Assembly: GCA_965247705.1 (NCBI GenBank)
Contig: CBDFHV010000064.1
Location: forward strand, 55,027-119,026
Direction: 5' to 3'
Source: CBDFHV01 sp965247705
GTDB lineage: Bacteria; Pseudomonadota; Alphaproteobacteria; Rhodospirillales; CAMCUA01
Length of the DNA stretch: 64,000 nucleotides
The translations under genes were made by a program, and so were the position numbers. Shown here piece by piece: positions 24,444 to 37,222 of this stretch. Position 1 is the first letter of the stretch, and every line of letters starts with the position of its first letter. The notes under the pieces are model-generated. The model worked only from the letters and a program-made list of their open reading frames with translations, had not been told where the DNA came from and searched no databases.

Positions 24444-24712
24444 GCCGTCTTGAGGGTGACGGTAATCTCCTCGCGGATGGGGTTTTCCGTATGCGGTTCG
24501 CTCGCGGGAATGGCGTCGCCATGAGCGCGGAGGCTCTCGATGTATCCCTCGATGGCGTCCGCCGCCATGGCGCGCGCTTCCTTCAGAGTCTCTCCCTGGG
24601 TGACGCAGCCAGGAAGACGCGGCACGGTGACAACGTAACCGCCCTCCTCGGCAGGTTCGATGAGGACCGTATAGGTGTACGCTTCAGTGCTGATTTTTTC
24701 CTTGTGGGCCAT
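24440..24712 (-). CDS. hicB: HicB-family antitoxin
   Basis: The 90-residue protein has the HicB partial RNase-H-like fold: YTYTVLIEPAEEGGYVVTVP, LPGCVTQGETLKEARAMAAD, and an AIEGYIESLR helix. The C-terminus lacks an obvious ribbon-helix-helix, but the tail (REEITVTL) may pair with the toxin. No purine-rich ribosome-binding site stands before the ATG; instead an AT-rich near-palindrome (ATTATATTGATATATT) lies directly upstream, a possible autorepressor operator. Confidence 0.9.
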   Translation of the reverse strand: MAHKEKISTEAYTYTVLIEPAEEGGYVVTVPRLPGCVTQGETLKEARAMAADAIEGYIESLRAHGDAIPASEPHTENPIREEITVTLKTA

Positions 24713-25163
24713 AATATATCAATATAATCAAGGGTATAGAGGCGTATTCATGCCGCCGATCCGTCTCTCCGGTGGCTGTTGACACGTTATCAGAAATCGG
24801 AATCGAATCCCAGTTGGCATGCTTGCAACGTTTCATTCAAGGAGTGGGGGACCACGTTGGACGAAGAAGGCCGTATTCTCGGTTGGTCACGCTCCTTGCA
24901 TGGCCTTGCGGAACCGTTCAACACAGACCCCGTATCATGAACCCGGAGCGTGAACACGTTCGGCGCTTCCCCGGATCCGTGCCGCTGGGGTCGAGGGGCG
25001 GAATTCTTGGGCCGCCCTATCCTTTTGCATCGCCGATGACGGCAACCGGAAGGCGCGCGTGCCTTGCCCGGGGTGTCAATTCGCGCTAACAACCCGGGGC
25101 GGGGCGCCCTTCGCCAGCGCTGAGGGCGCCCGCGCGGCTTGACCCCGACCGAAGGACCGTCCC
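24713..25163. other. Intergenic region upstream of mdh
   Basis: The 451 bp have no gene I can support; open frames here lack family features. A hairpin with GGGCGCCC arms at 25101-25108 and 25123-25130 lies about 33 bp before the mdh start and could be a transcription attenuator or terminator-like stem, without a T tract. TTGACA at 24779 has no convincing -10 partner at the right spacing. The mdh promoter is presumably here but I cannot place it. Confidence 0.45.
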
Positions 25164-26246
25164 ATGGCACGCAACAAGATCGCCCTCGTGGGCGCCGGCA
25201 ACATTGGCGGCACCCTGGCCCATCTCGTCGGCCTCAAGGAGCTCGGCGACGTTGTCCTGTTCGACATCGTGGACGGCATTCCCCAGGGCAAGGCGCTCGA
25301 CATCGCCCAGTCCTCGCCGATCGAGAGTTTCGATTCGGCCCTGGCCGGCGCCAACAGCTACACCGCCATCCGTGGCGCCGACGTGGTCGTCGTCACCGCC
25401 GGCGTCGCCCGCAAGCCGGGCATGAGCCGCGACGACCTGATCGGCATCAACACCAAGGTCATGGAGTCCGTGGGCGCGGGCATCAGGAAGAACTGCTCCG
25501 GCGCCTTTGTCATCTGCATCACCAATCCCCTGGACGCCATGGTGGGTGTCCTGCGCGAGGCTTCGGGCCTGCCGCCGCGCATGGTGGTGGGTATGGCAGG
25601 CGTGCTCGACTCGGCGCGCTTCCGCCAGTTCCTGGCCGAGGAGATGAACGTCTCGGTGGAGGATGTGACGGCCTTCGTCCTCGGCGGTCATGGGGACACC
25701 ATGGTGCCCCTGGTCCGCTATTCGACCGTGGCCGGCATTCCGCTGCCGGACCTGGTGGCCATGAAGTGGCTGAGCCAGAAGCGCCTGGACGAGATCGTCC
25801 AGCGGACCCGCGACGGCGGCGCCGAGATCGTCGGGTTGCTGAAGACCGGGTCCGCCTTTTACGCCCCGGCCAGCGCTGCCATCCAGATGGCGGAGGCCTA
25901 CCTCAAGGACAAGAAGCGGGTGCTGCCCTGCGCCGCGTACCTGAAGGGCGAATATGGATTGAAGGGGCTTTACTTGGGTGTTCCTTGCGTGATCGGCGGC
26001 CGTGGCGTGGAAAAGGTCATCGAGATCAAGCTGGACCGGGCCGAAAAGGCGGCGTTCAAGAAGTCCGTCGGGGCGGTGCAAACCCTGGTCGCGATCACCC
26101 GCAAGGTCCGTCGTCAGGCGGCGGCGGCGAAAAAGGCAGCGCCCGCCAAGGCGGCGGCGAAACCCAAAGCCAAAGCGGCCAAACCGAAAGCCAAGGCGTC
26201 CAAACCAAAAGCCAAAGCGGCCAAACCAAAAGCCAAGGCGTCCTGA
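25164..26246 (+). CDS. mdh: Malate dehydrogenase with histone-H1-like C-terminal tail
   Basis: The 360-residue protein opens with the LDH-like MDH Rossmann motif (IALVGAGNIGGTLAHL), followed by ITNPLDAMV, the catalytic His in VLGGHGDTMVPLVR, and a complete core to about residue 313 (LVAITRK), the usual family end (about 320). A tail of about 47 residues then follows: a Lys/Ala/Arg stretch plus four perfect 7-residue units KPKAKA(A/S) at 333-360, encoded by a 42-bp DNA repeat. The tail resembles H1/HC1-like DNA-binding tails and is not part of known MDH. First gene of the TCA cluster. The enzyme interconverts malate and oxaloacetate with NAD. Confidence 0.95.
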   Translation: MARNKIALVGAGNIGGTLAHLVGLKELGDVVLFDIVDGIPQGKALDIAQSSPIESFDSALAGANSYTAIRGADVVVVTAGVARKPGMSRDDLIGINTKVMESVGAGIRKNCSGAFVICITNPLDAMVGVLREASGLPPRMVVGMAGVLDSARFRQFLAEEMNVSVEDVTAFVLGGHGDTMVPLVRYSTVAGIPLPDLVAMKWLSQKRLDEIVQRTRDGGAEIVGLLKTGSAFYAPASAAIQMAEAYLKDKKRVLPCAAYLKGEYGLKGLYLGVPCVIGGRGVEKVIEIKLDRAEKAAFKKSVGAVQTLVAITRKVRRQAAAAKKAAPAKAAAKPKAKAAKPKAKASKPKAKAAKPKAKAS

Positions 26247-26289
26247 CGACCCGGGGCCGGTCCCCGAAGCCGCAGCCAAAAGGCAGCCC

Positions 26290-28334
<2,045 letters not shown>

Positions 28335-28446
28335 CGGTTCGGGTTTCCGCGAGCAATTCCCTGCGCTACGCTCCCATGAACGGACGTTTCGCAATCCTGG
28401 ACACTCTCAACGGGAGGCCGGGACCGGCGACTGCCGCCCCGGCGCA

Positions 28447-31356
<2,910 letters not shown>

Positions 31357-31381
31357 AGTCCGCCAACCGCCAACGGAGACC

Positions 31382-32713
31382 ATGATGGCTACGGACATCA
31401 CAGTGCCGACACTGGGCGAATCGGTGGCCGAGGCGACGGTCGCCAAGTGGTTCAAGGCCGCCGGGGAAGCGGTGGAAGCCGACGAACCCCTGGTGGAGTT
31501 GGAGACCGACAAGGTCACCGTCGAAGTGAACGCGCCCGTCACCGGGGTGGTCGCCGAAATCATGGTGGCGGAAGGGACGGACGTGGCCGTGGGTACGGTC
31601 CTGGGCCGCATCGAAGCCGGCGCCAAGGCCGCTGCTGTGGTCCCGGCCAAAGCTCCGGTGGCAGCGCCGCCACCACCGCCACCACCACCGCCCGTGCCAA
31701 AAGCCGAACCGGCGCCCGCACCCAAGACACCGCCCCCACCAGCGCCGGCACCCGCCGCTGCGGTGGCGAGCCTGTCGCCCGCGGTTCGCCGCCTGGTGGA
31801 CGAGCACGGCCTCGACCCGGCCGCCGTTCCGGCCTCGGGCAAGGACGGCCGCCTGACCAAGGGCGATGTGCTGGTCTACATGGCGCGCCCCGCGGAAGCG
31901 CCGGCCCCGGCGACGCCCGTGCCCATCGCCCCGCCCCGAGACCTCGATGCCCCCCACGCCCAAGGCCAGGTAACCGCCGCCGCCGACCAGTATCCGCCGG
32001 CCGTCGCCGGCCCCAGGGAAGAGCGGGTGCGCATGTCGCGGCTGCGCAAGCTGGTGGCCGGGCGCCTGAAGGAAGCCCAGAACACGGCGGCCATGCTCAC
32101 CACCTTCAACGAGGCGGACATGACCGAGGTGATGGCGGTCCGCGCCCGCTACAGGGACGGCTTCGAGAAGAAGCACGGGGTGCGGCTTGGCTTCATGTCG
32201 TTCTTTGCCAAGGCGTCCATTTCCGCGTTGCGGGAACTGCCGGCCATCAACGCCGAGATCGACGGCGACGAGATCGTCTACAAGAACCACTACGACATCG
32301 GCGTCGCCGTGGGCAGCGAGCACGGCCTGGTGGTGCCGGTGCTGCGCGATGCCGACCGCATGAGCTTCGCCGAGATCGAGAAGACGGTCACCGACTTCGG
32401 GCGCCGAGCCCGGGACGGCAAGCTGACCATGGACGAACTTCAGGGCGGCACCTTCACCATCACCAACGGCGGGGTGTTCGGCTCCCTGATGTCGAACCCG
32501 ATCCTCAACCCGCCCCAATCGGGCATCCTCGGCATGCACAAGATCCAGCAGCGGGCGATGGTCATGCCCGACGGTGCCATCCAGGCGCGGCCGATGATGT
32601 ACTTGGCGCTGAGCTACGACCACCGCATCGTCGACGGCCGCGAGGCGGTGACCTTCCTGGTCCGCCTCAAGGAATGCATCGAGAACCCGGAACGTATCAT
32701 GCTGGATGCGTGA
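31382..32713 (+). CDS. sucB: 2-oxoglutarate dehydrogenase E2 (dihydrolipoyl succinyltransferase)
   Basis: The 443-residue protein has a lipoyl domain with the lipoylated Lys44 in LVELETDKVTVEV, a linker with a run of nine Pro (within residues about 95-125), a peripheral-subunit-binding domain (SPAVRRLVDEHGLDPAAVP), and the catalytic domain with the His-Asp pair in SYDHRIVDGREA. The start has two adjacent ATGs after GGAGACC; either is possible. Length is slightly above the usual 400-420 because of the linker. Confidence 0.96.
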   Translation: MMATDITVPTLGESVAEATVAKWFKAAGEAVEADEPLVELETDKVTVEVNAPVTGVVAEIMVAEGTDVAVGTVLGRIEAGAKAAAVVPAKAPVAAPPPPPPPPPVPKAEPAPAPKTPPPPAPAPAAAVASLSPAVRRLVDEHGLDPAAVPASGKDGRLTKGDVLVYMARPAEAPAPATPVPIAPPRDLDAPHAQGQVTAAADQYPPAVAGPREERVRMSRLRKLVAGRLKEAQNTAAMLTTFNEADMTEVMAVRARYRDGFEKKHGVRLGFMSFFAKASISALRELPAINAEIDGDEIVYKNHYDIGVAVGSEHGLVVPVLRDADRMSFAEIEKTVTDFGRRARDGKLTMDELQGGTFTITNGGVFGSLMSNPILNPPQSGILGMHKIQQRAMVMPDGAIQARPMMYLALSYDHRIVDGREAVTFLVRLKECIENPERIMLDA

Positions 32714-32718
32714 CGCAC

Positions 32719-32785
32719 GGGCGGGTCTGAGACCCGCCCCTACACACCGGGTGTGAGTCCGTAGGGGCGGGTCTCAGACCCGCCC
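32719..32785. repeat. Inverted pair of REP-like palindromes
   Basis: GGGCGGGTCTGAGACCCGCC at 32719 and GGGGCGGGTCTCAGACCCGC at 32764 are each palindromic and together form a larger inverted repeat (32719-32743 against 32761-32785). The same unit occurs singly at 20324-20348. It stands between sucB and lpdA and may form a stable mRNA hairpin that separates expression of the two. Such pairs are typical of REP/BIME elements. Confidence 0.75.
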
Positions 32786-32818
32786 GCTTCCGTCGCGCCG
32801 CTGAAGGAGTGAGGAGTC

Positions 32819-34228
32819 ATGGCTGAAGACACCTACGACGTCGTCGTCATCGGCGGCGGGCCGGGCGGCTACGTCTGCGCCATCCGCGCCGCCCAACTGG
32901 GCCTGAGGACCGCTTGCGTGGAGATGCGCGGGGCCCTCGGCGGCACCTGCCTCAACGTCGGCTGCATCCCCTCGAAGGCGATGTTGCATTCATCCCATCA
33001 CTACGAGATGGCGCGCCACGACTTCGCCGCCCACGGCATCAAGGCCAATGTGGCGCTGGACCTGAAGACCATGATGGCCCGCAAGGACAAGGTGGTGACG
33101 GACCTCACAAAGGGGGTCGAATTCCTGCTTAAGAAGAACAAGGTCGACTACGTCCAGGGCCGGGGAAGCATCACCGGCGCCGACACGGTTATCGTCTCGC
33201 CCGCGAAGGGCCGCAAGAAGCAAACCCTGAAGACGGAACATATCGTCATCGCCACCGGATCCGAATCGAGCCCGCTGCCCGGGGTGGCGGTGGATGAAAA
33301 GCGCATCGTCAACTCCACCGGCGGGCTGGAACTGGCCAAGGTGCCCAAGCGGCTGATCGTCATCGGCGCCGGCGTCATCGGCTTGGAACTGGGGTCGGTG
33401 TGGCGGCGGCTGGGCGCCGAGGTTGTGGTGCTGGAGTTCCTGGACCGCATTCTCCCGGGCATGGATGGGGAACTGGCCAAGGTGTCCCAGCGCCTCCTCA
33501 AGAAGCAGGGGCTGGACTTCCGCCTCGGCATGAAGGTGACCGGCGGCACATCGAGCAGCCGGGGCGTCACCCTGACCGCCGAGCCGGTGAAGGGCGGCAA
33601 GGCCGAAACCTTCAAGGCCGACGTGGTTCTGGTCGCCATCGGCCGCCGGCCTTACACGGACGGGCTGGGCCTCGCCGCGACGGGCATCGAGACCGACAAG
33701 GCCGGGCGCATCGTGGTCGACGCGGAGTTCCAGACCGCCAGCCCCGGCATCTTCGCCATCGGCGATGCGATCCACGGCCCCATGCTGGCCCACAAGGCGG
33801 AAGAGGACGGGGTGGCGGTGGCCGAACTGATCGCCGGCCAGCCCGGCCACGTGGACTACAACCTGGTGCCCGGGATCGTCTATACGGCGCCGGAGATCGC
33901 CGGCATCGGCCAGACCGAAGAGGGCCTGGCGGAAGCCGGCGTCGAATACCGTGTGGGAAAATTCCCCTTTTCCGCCAACTCCCGGGCCCGTACCACCGGC
34001 GAGACCGACGGTTTCGTGAAGTTCCTCGCCGATGCCGCCACCGACGCGCTTCTCGGCTGCCATATCGTCGGGCCCATGGCCGGCGAGCTGATCCAGGAGG
34101 CGGCGACCGCCATGGCCTTCGGCGGTTCCGCCGAGGACATCGCCCGCATCTGTCACGGCCATCCGGGCATGGTCGAGGCGCTCAAGGAGGCAGCGCTCGC
34201 CGTCGATGGCCGGGCGATCCACGCCTGA
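32819..34228 (+). CDS. lpdA: Dihydrolipoyl dehydrogenase (E3)
   Basis: The 469-residue protein begins with the FAD-binding motif VVIGGGPGGYVCAIRAAQLG, then the redox-active disulfide GGTCLNVGCIPSK, the NAD-binding GAGVIGLELGSVW, and the C-terminal His-Glu base region HGHPGMVEALKEAALAVDG. It reoxidises the lipoyl group of SucB and makes NADH. Its end overlaps the following MFS gene by 23 bp. Confidence 0.97.
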   Translation: MAEDTYDVVVIGGGPGGYVCAIRAAQLGLRTACVEMRGALGGTCLNVGCIPSKAMLHSSHHYEMARHDFAAHGIKANVALDLKTMMARKDKVVTDLTKGVEFLLKKNKVDYVQGRGSITGADTVIVSPAKGRKKQTLKTEHIVIATGSESSPLPGVAVDEKRIVNSTGGLELAKVPKRLIVIGAGVIGLELGSVWRRLGAEVVVLEFLDRILPGMDGELAKVSQRLLKKQGLDFRLGMKVTGGTSSSRGVTLTAEPVKGGKAETFKADVVLVAIGRRPYTDGLGLAATGIETDKAGRIVVDAEFQTASPGIFAIGDAIHGPMLAHKAEEDGVAVAELIAGQPGHVDYNLVPGIVYTAPEIAGIGQTEEGLAEAGVEYRVGKFPFSANSRARTTGETDGFVKFLADAATDALLGCHIVGPMAGELIQEAATAMAFGGSAEDIARICHGHPGMVEALKEAALAVDGRAIHA

Positions 34229-35471
34229 CTCGACGACGCCCATCGCCAGACCTCATCGCCGGCTGGCGAGCCGTGGCATGACGCTGCTTCCCGTCATGTG
34301 CCTGGCGCTGGTGCTGAGCCTCACCGGGGCCTTTGCCTTTCCCGCCCTGATCCCGACGTTCACGGACGCCTGGGGGCTGAGCAACACCGAAGCGGGCTGG
34401 ATCGCCGGCATCTACATGGGCAGCTATGCCCTCGCCTCGCCGGTTCTGATCGCCATGACCGACAGGATCGACGCCCGCGGCCTGTTTCTTGCCGGAACCA
34501 TCGTCACCGCCGTCGCAGCGGTTGCCTTCGCCCTGCTCGCCGAGGGGTTCTGGAGCGCCCTGGCCCTGCGCGTGTTGGCAGGAGTTGGGCTTGCCGGGAC
34601 CTACATCCCCGGGCTGCGGATTCTGGTCGACCGCTGGCCGGCGGATGATCCGTCCCGGGCCGTCGCCATCTACAGCGCCGCCTTCGGCCTGGGGGCCGCG
34701 ATCTCCTACCTGGTGGCGGGTGAGCTGGGCCGGTGGATGGGATGGCAAGCGGCCTTCGCCGGCACGGGCGCGACCTCCTTCGGCGCGACGATTCTGGTGT
34801 TCCTCGCCACCCGTCCACAGGCGCCGACGCCGCCCAAAGAGCCAACGGCGCTTCTCGATTTCCGACCGGTGCTGCGCAATCGACTGGTGGTGGCCTACAT
34901 CCTGAGCTACGGGCTGCACGTGTGGGAACTGCTGGCCTTCCGGTCCTGGATCGTCGCTTTTTTGACCGCCAGTCTCGCCCTCAGTGGCGAGACACCCGTG
35001 CTGTCGCCGACCATGGTGGCGACCCTCACCGGGTTGCTGGCCATGGTGGCCATCGTCGCCGGGCAGGAAGTGGCGCGGCGCTTCGGCACCACGCGGACCG
35101 TCGCCGTCCTGATGATCCTTACCGCCGCCGTCGGCGGCACCATCGGCTTCACCGCCGGCCAGTCCTACTGGATCGTGGTGCTGGCCTCGGCCCTCTATAC
35201 CTTCATGATCCTGTCGGATTCGGGGGCGATCACCGCCGGTACGGTACAGGCGGCGGAACCGGGCCGCCGGGGCGCCACCCTGGCCGTCCACTCCCTGTTC
35301 GGGTTCGGGCTGGGATTCCTCGGACCTCTGGCCGTGGGCGTGGTGCTCGATGTGGGCGGCGGCGCCGGCTCGGCCTTCGCCTGGGGCCTGGCCTTCGCCA
35401 TTCCGGCGCTTCTTACCCTGCTGGGCCCGGTGCTGCTGACCACCCTGACCCGCGAACCGAAAGCACGCTAA
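34206..35471 (+). CDS. Major facilitator superfamily transporter
   Basis: The 421-residue protein shows about twelve hydrophobic segments and an MFS-type loop after TM2 (LIAMTDRIDARGLFLAG). The ATG at 34206 overlaps lpdA by 23 bp; an in-frame ATG at 34278 (MTLLPVMCLALVLSLTG) would start right at TM1 and may be the true start. The substrate is unknown. The transporter may share the lpdA transcript but has no obvious TCA role. Its stop overlaps that of the convergent xerC by 4 bp. Confidence 0.85.
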   Translation: MAGRSTPDSTTPIARPHRRLASRGMTLLPVMCLALVLSLTGAFAFPALIPTFTDAWGLSNTEAGWIAGIYMGSYALASPVLIAMTDRIDARGLFLAGTIVTAVAAVAFALLAEGFWSALALRVLAGVGLAGTYIPGLRILVDRWPADDPSRAVAIYSAAFGLGAAISYLVAGELGRWMGWQAAFAGTGATSFGATILVFLATRPQAPTPPKEPTALLDFRPVLRNRLVVAYILSYGLHVWELLAFRSWIVAFLTASLALSGETPVLSPTMVATLTGLLAMVAIVAGQEVARRFGTTRTVAVLMILTAAVGGTIGFTAGQSYWIVVLASALYTFMILSDSGAITAGTVQAAEPGRRGATLAVHSLFGFGLGFLGPLAVGVVLDVGGGAGSAFAWGLAFAIPALLTLLGPVLLTTLTREPKAR

Positions 35472-36433
35472 GCGTCACGCGCCCTCGGATGGGCCGCTTG
35501 ATAGACGGCCTGCAGGCGCCCCGCGTCGACGGCGGTGTAACGCTGGGTGGTCGAAAGGGAGGCGTGGCCAAGCAGCTCCTGGATGGTGCGCAGATCGCCA
35601 CCGCCGGCCAGCAGATGGGTGGCGAAGCTGTGGCGCAGGGCATGGGGCGTCGCCGTTTCCGGCAGTCCCAGGGCCGGGCGCAGCGCGCGGACCCGTTTCT
35701 GGACCACCCCCGGTTGAAGCGGGCCGCCGCGAACGCCCACGAACAGGGGCCCGTCGCCGGGCAGGGGCAGGGGACAAGCGTCGACGTAGCGCGTTACGGC
35801 CTCGGCCACCACCGGCAGCACGGGGACGATCCGCTCTTTGTTTCCCTTGCCGAGGATTCGCACGGCGTCGCCGAGGGGCGCGGCGCCGCGTCGCAGGCCC
35901 AAGGCCTCCCCGATGCGCAGTCCGCAGCCATAAAGCAGCAGCAGGATCGCCGTGTCCCGCCGCGCCACCCACGCCGGGCCATGGCCGTCCGCCACCGCCG
36001 CCATCGCCTCGCGCGCTTCCTCGGCGCTCAAGGCCTTGGGCAGCGAGGCGGGAACGCGGGGACCGCGAAGGCTGCCGATGGCGGCGTTGCTGCCCAGGGC
36101 GTGCCGTTCCAGGTGGCGGAAGAAGCCGCGCAGGCTCGACAGATACCGCGCGATCGAGGTGCGGCTGGCGCCATCGCGTTGACGGGCGGCGAGGAACCCC
36201 CGGAAATCGGCCGCCGACAGTCCAGCCAAATCCTGTAACCCGGAGGAATGCCCGAGATGGTTGGCCAGGAAGGCGAAAAAGCCGGCGACGTCCCTTCGGT
36301 AGGCGGCGATGGTGTGGGGGGAATAGCGCCGCTCCACCGCCAGCCGGGTGAGCCAATGGGCAATGGCGTCGGCCACCGCCGGTTCGACGGGCAGCGTTTT
36401 CAGGTCCGCGGCGTCAGCCATCGCTCCAGGCAC
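35468..36433 (-). CDS. xerC: Tyrosine recombinase XerC
   Basis: The 321-residue protein has an N-terminal SAM-like core-binding domain (YSPHTIAAYRRDVAGFFAF) and a catalytic domain with Arg in LYGCGLRIGEALGL, His-x-x-Arg in ATPHALRHSFATHLL, His in ELLGHASLSTTQ and the nucleophile Tyr in RYTAVDAGRL. These mark XerC, which with XerD resolves chromosome dimers at dif. A second ATG four codons in (MADAADLK) may be the start. It follows the DUF484 gene with overlap, the normal arrangement. Confidence 0.92.
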   Translation of the reverse strand: MPGAMADAADLKTLPVEPAVADAIAHWLTRLAVERRYSPHTIAAYRRDVAGFFAFLANHLGHSSGLQDLAGLSAADFRGFLAARQRDGASRTSIARYLSSLRGFFRHLERHALGSNAAIGSLRGPRVPASLPKALSAEEAREAMAAVADGHGPAWVARRDTAILLLLYGCGLRIGEALGLRRGAAPLGDAVRILGKGNKERIVPVLPVVAEAVTRYVDACPLPLPGDGPLFVGVRGGPLQPGVVQKRVRALRPALGLPETATPHALRHSFATHLLAGGGDLRTIQELLGHASLSTTQRYTAVDAGRLQAVYQAAHPRARDA

Positions 36434-37137
36434 CGCTCCACGACCCGCCGCAGGAAGCCGAGGAGTTCGGGCCCCTGGCCCGGATGAAAAGTGCCCCGAC
36501 CGCGGACTCCCACCGCCAACAGGCCGACCGGGACCGGCTGCCCGGCGTTCACCCGTAGAAGCGCCGCCGATCGGACCAGCCCGGCGGCCTCGCCGAACAC
36601 CGTGCCGTCGTCCTCCAGATCGCGGACCAGGGATACGTCCTGATCCGCCCCCAGAAGATGATCGACCGTGCCCGCTGGAATCGCCCTGAGCGATGGCGAG
36701 GAGAGGGACGCCATTGGCTCGCCCGCCGGCTCGAAGGCCAGGGTCACCGCATCGGCGTCAAGCACCAGCGCCAAATCCTCGTCGATCAGGCGCATGAACT
36801 GGTCCACGTCCCGTGCCCCCAGGACGGCGAGCACGGCCGCATGGATCTGCCCCTGGCTGGCCATGTTGCGCCGGCTGGTGTCGATAAGCTCCAGGGTGCA
36901 GTCCCGTAGGTTCTCCACCTCGCCCCGCAGGCGCTCGAGCACGAACTGCTGCATGTCGACAATGCCGTCGCCGGTCCACCGGGCGGGCACCGCCAACCCG
37001 TCGACCACGTCGGGATTGCGCAGCAGGAAATCCGTGTTGCGGCGCAAGAAATCGGCCACCTGGTCCTCGGACGGATCGTCCGGCGAGGCGTCAGGGCGCG
37101 CTTGTTCGTCGGGATTTTCGAGAGATCGATCGCTCAT
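36400..37137 (-). CDS. DUF484 family protein
   Basis: The 245-residue protein starts at the ATG at 37137 (MSDRSLENPDEQARPDAS); longer in-frame starts give unlike sequence. It has the DUF484 N-terminal block (VADFLRRNTDFLLRNPDVV) with the Phe-rich FLRRNP pattern, then a GAF-like domain. The family is of unknown function but is regularly found just upstream of xerC, as here, with a 34-bp overlap. It is divergent from priA. Confidence 0.9.
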   Translation of the reverse strand: MSDRSLENPDEQARPDASPDDPSEDQVADFLRRNTDFLLRNPDVVDGLAVPARWTGDGIVDMQQFVLERLRGEVENLRDCTLELIDTSRRNMASQGQIHAAVLAVLGARDVDQFMRLIDEDLALVLDADAVTLAFEPAGEPMASLSSPSLRAIPAGTVDHLLGADQDVSLVRDLEDDGTVFGEAAGLVRSAALLRVNAGQPVPVGLLAVGVRGRGTFHPGQGPELLGFLRRVVERCLERWLTPRT

Positions 37138-37222
37138 GGGCCATTCGGTCCGGGGCCTGTGGCGGGTCGGGGCCTGTAGCGGGCGAATCGTCGCCCGCCG
37201 GAATTCCGCTAAAGTGTACCCG

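Noticed and set aside
24779..24810. TTGACA as -35 of an mdh promoter
   Set aside because: The bases 17 nt downstream (ATCGAA) are a poor -10 and the site is about 380 bp from mdh.
24790..25170. 126-codon minus-strand frame upstream of mdh
   Set aside because: Composition and lack of any motif suggest chance; it overlaps the mdh start.
36668..37222. Upstream extension of priA frame
   Set aside because: Runs antisense through DUF484; PriA sequence begins at the ATG at 37223.
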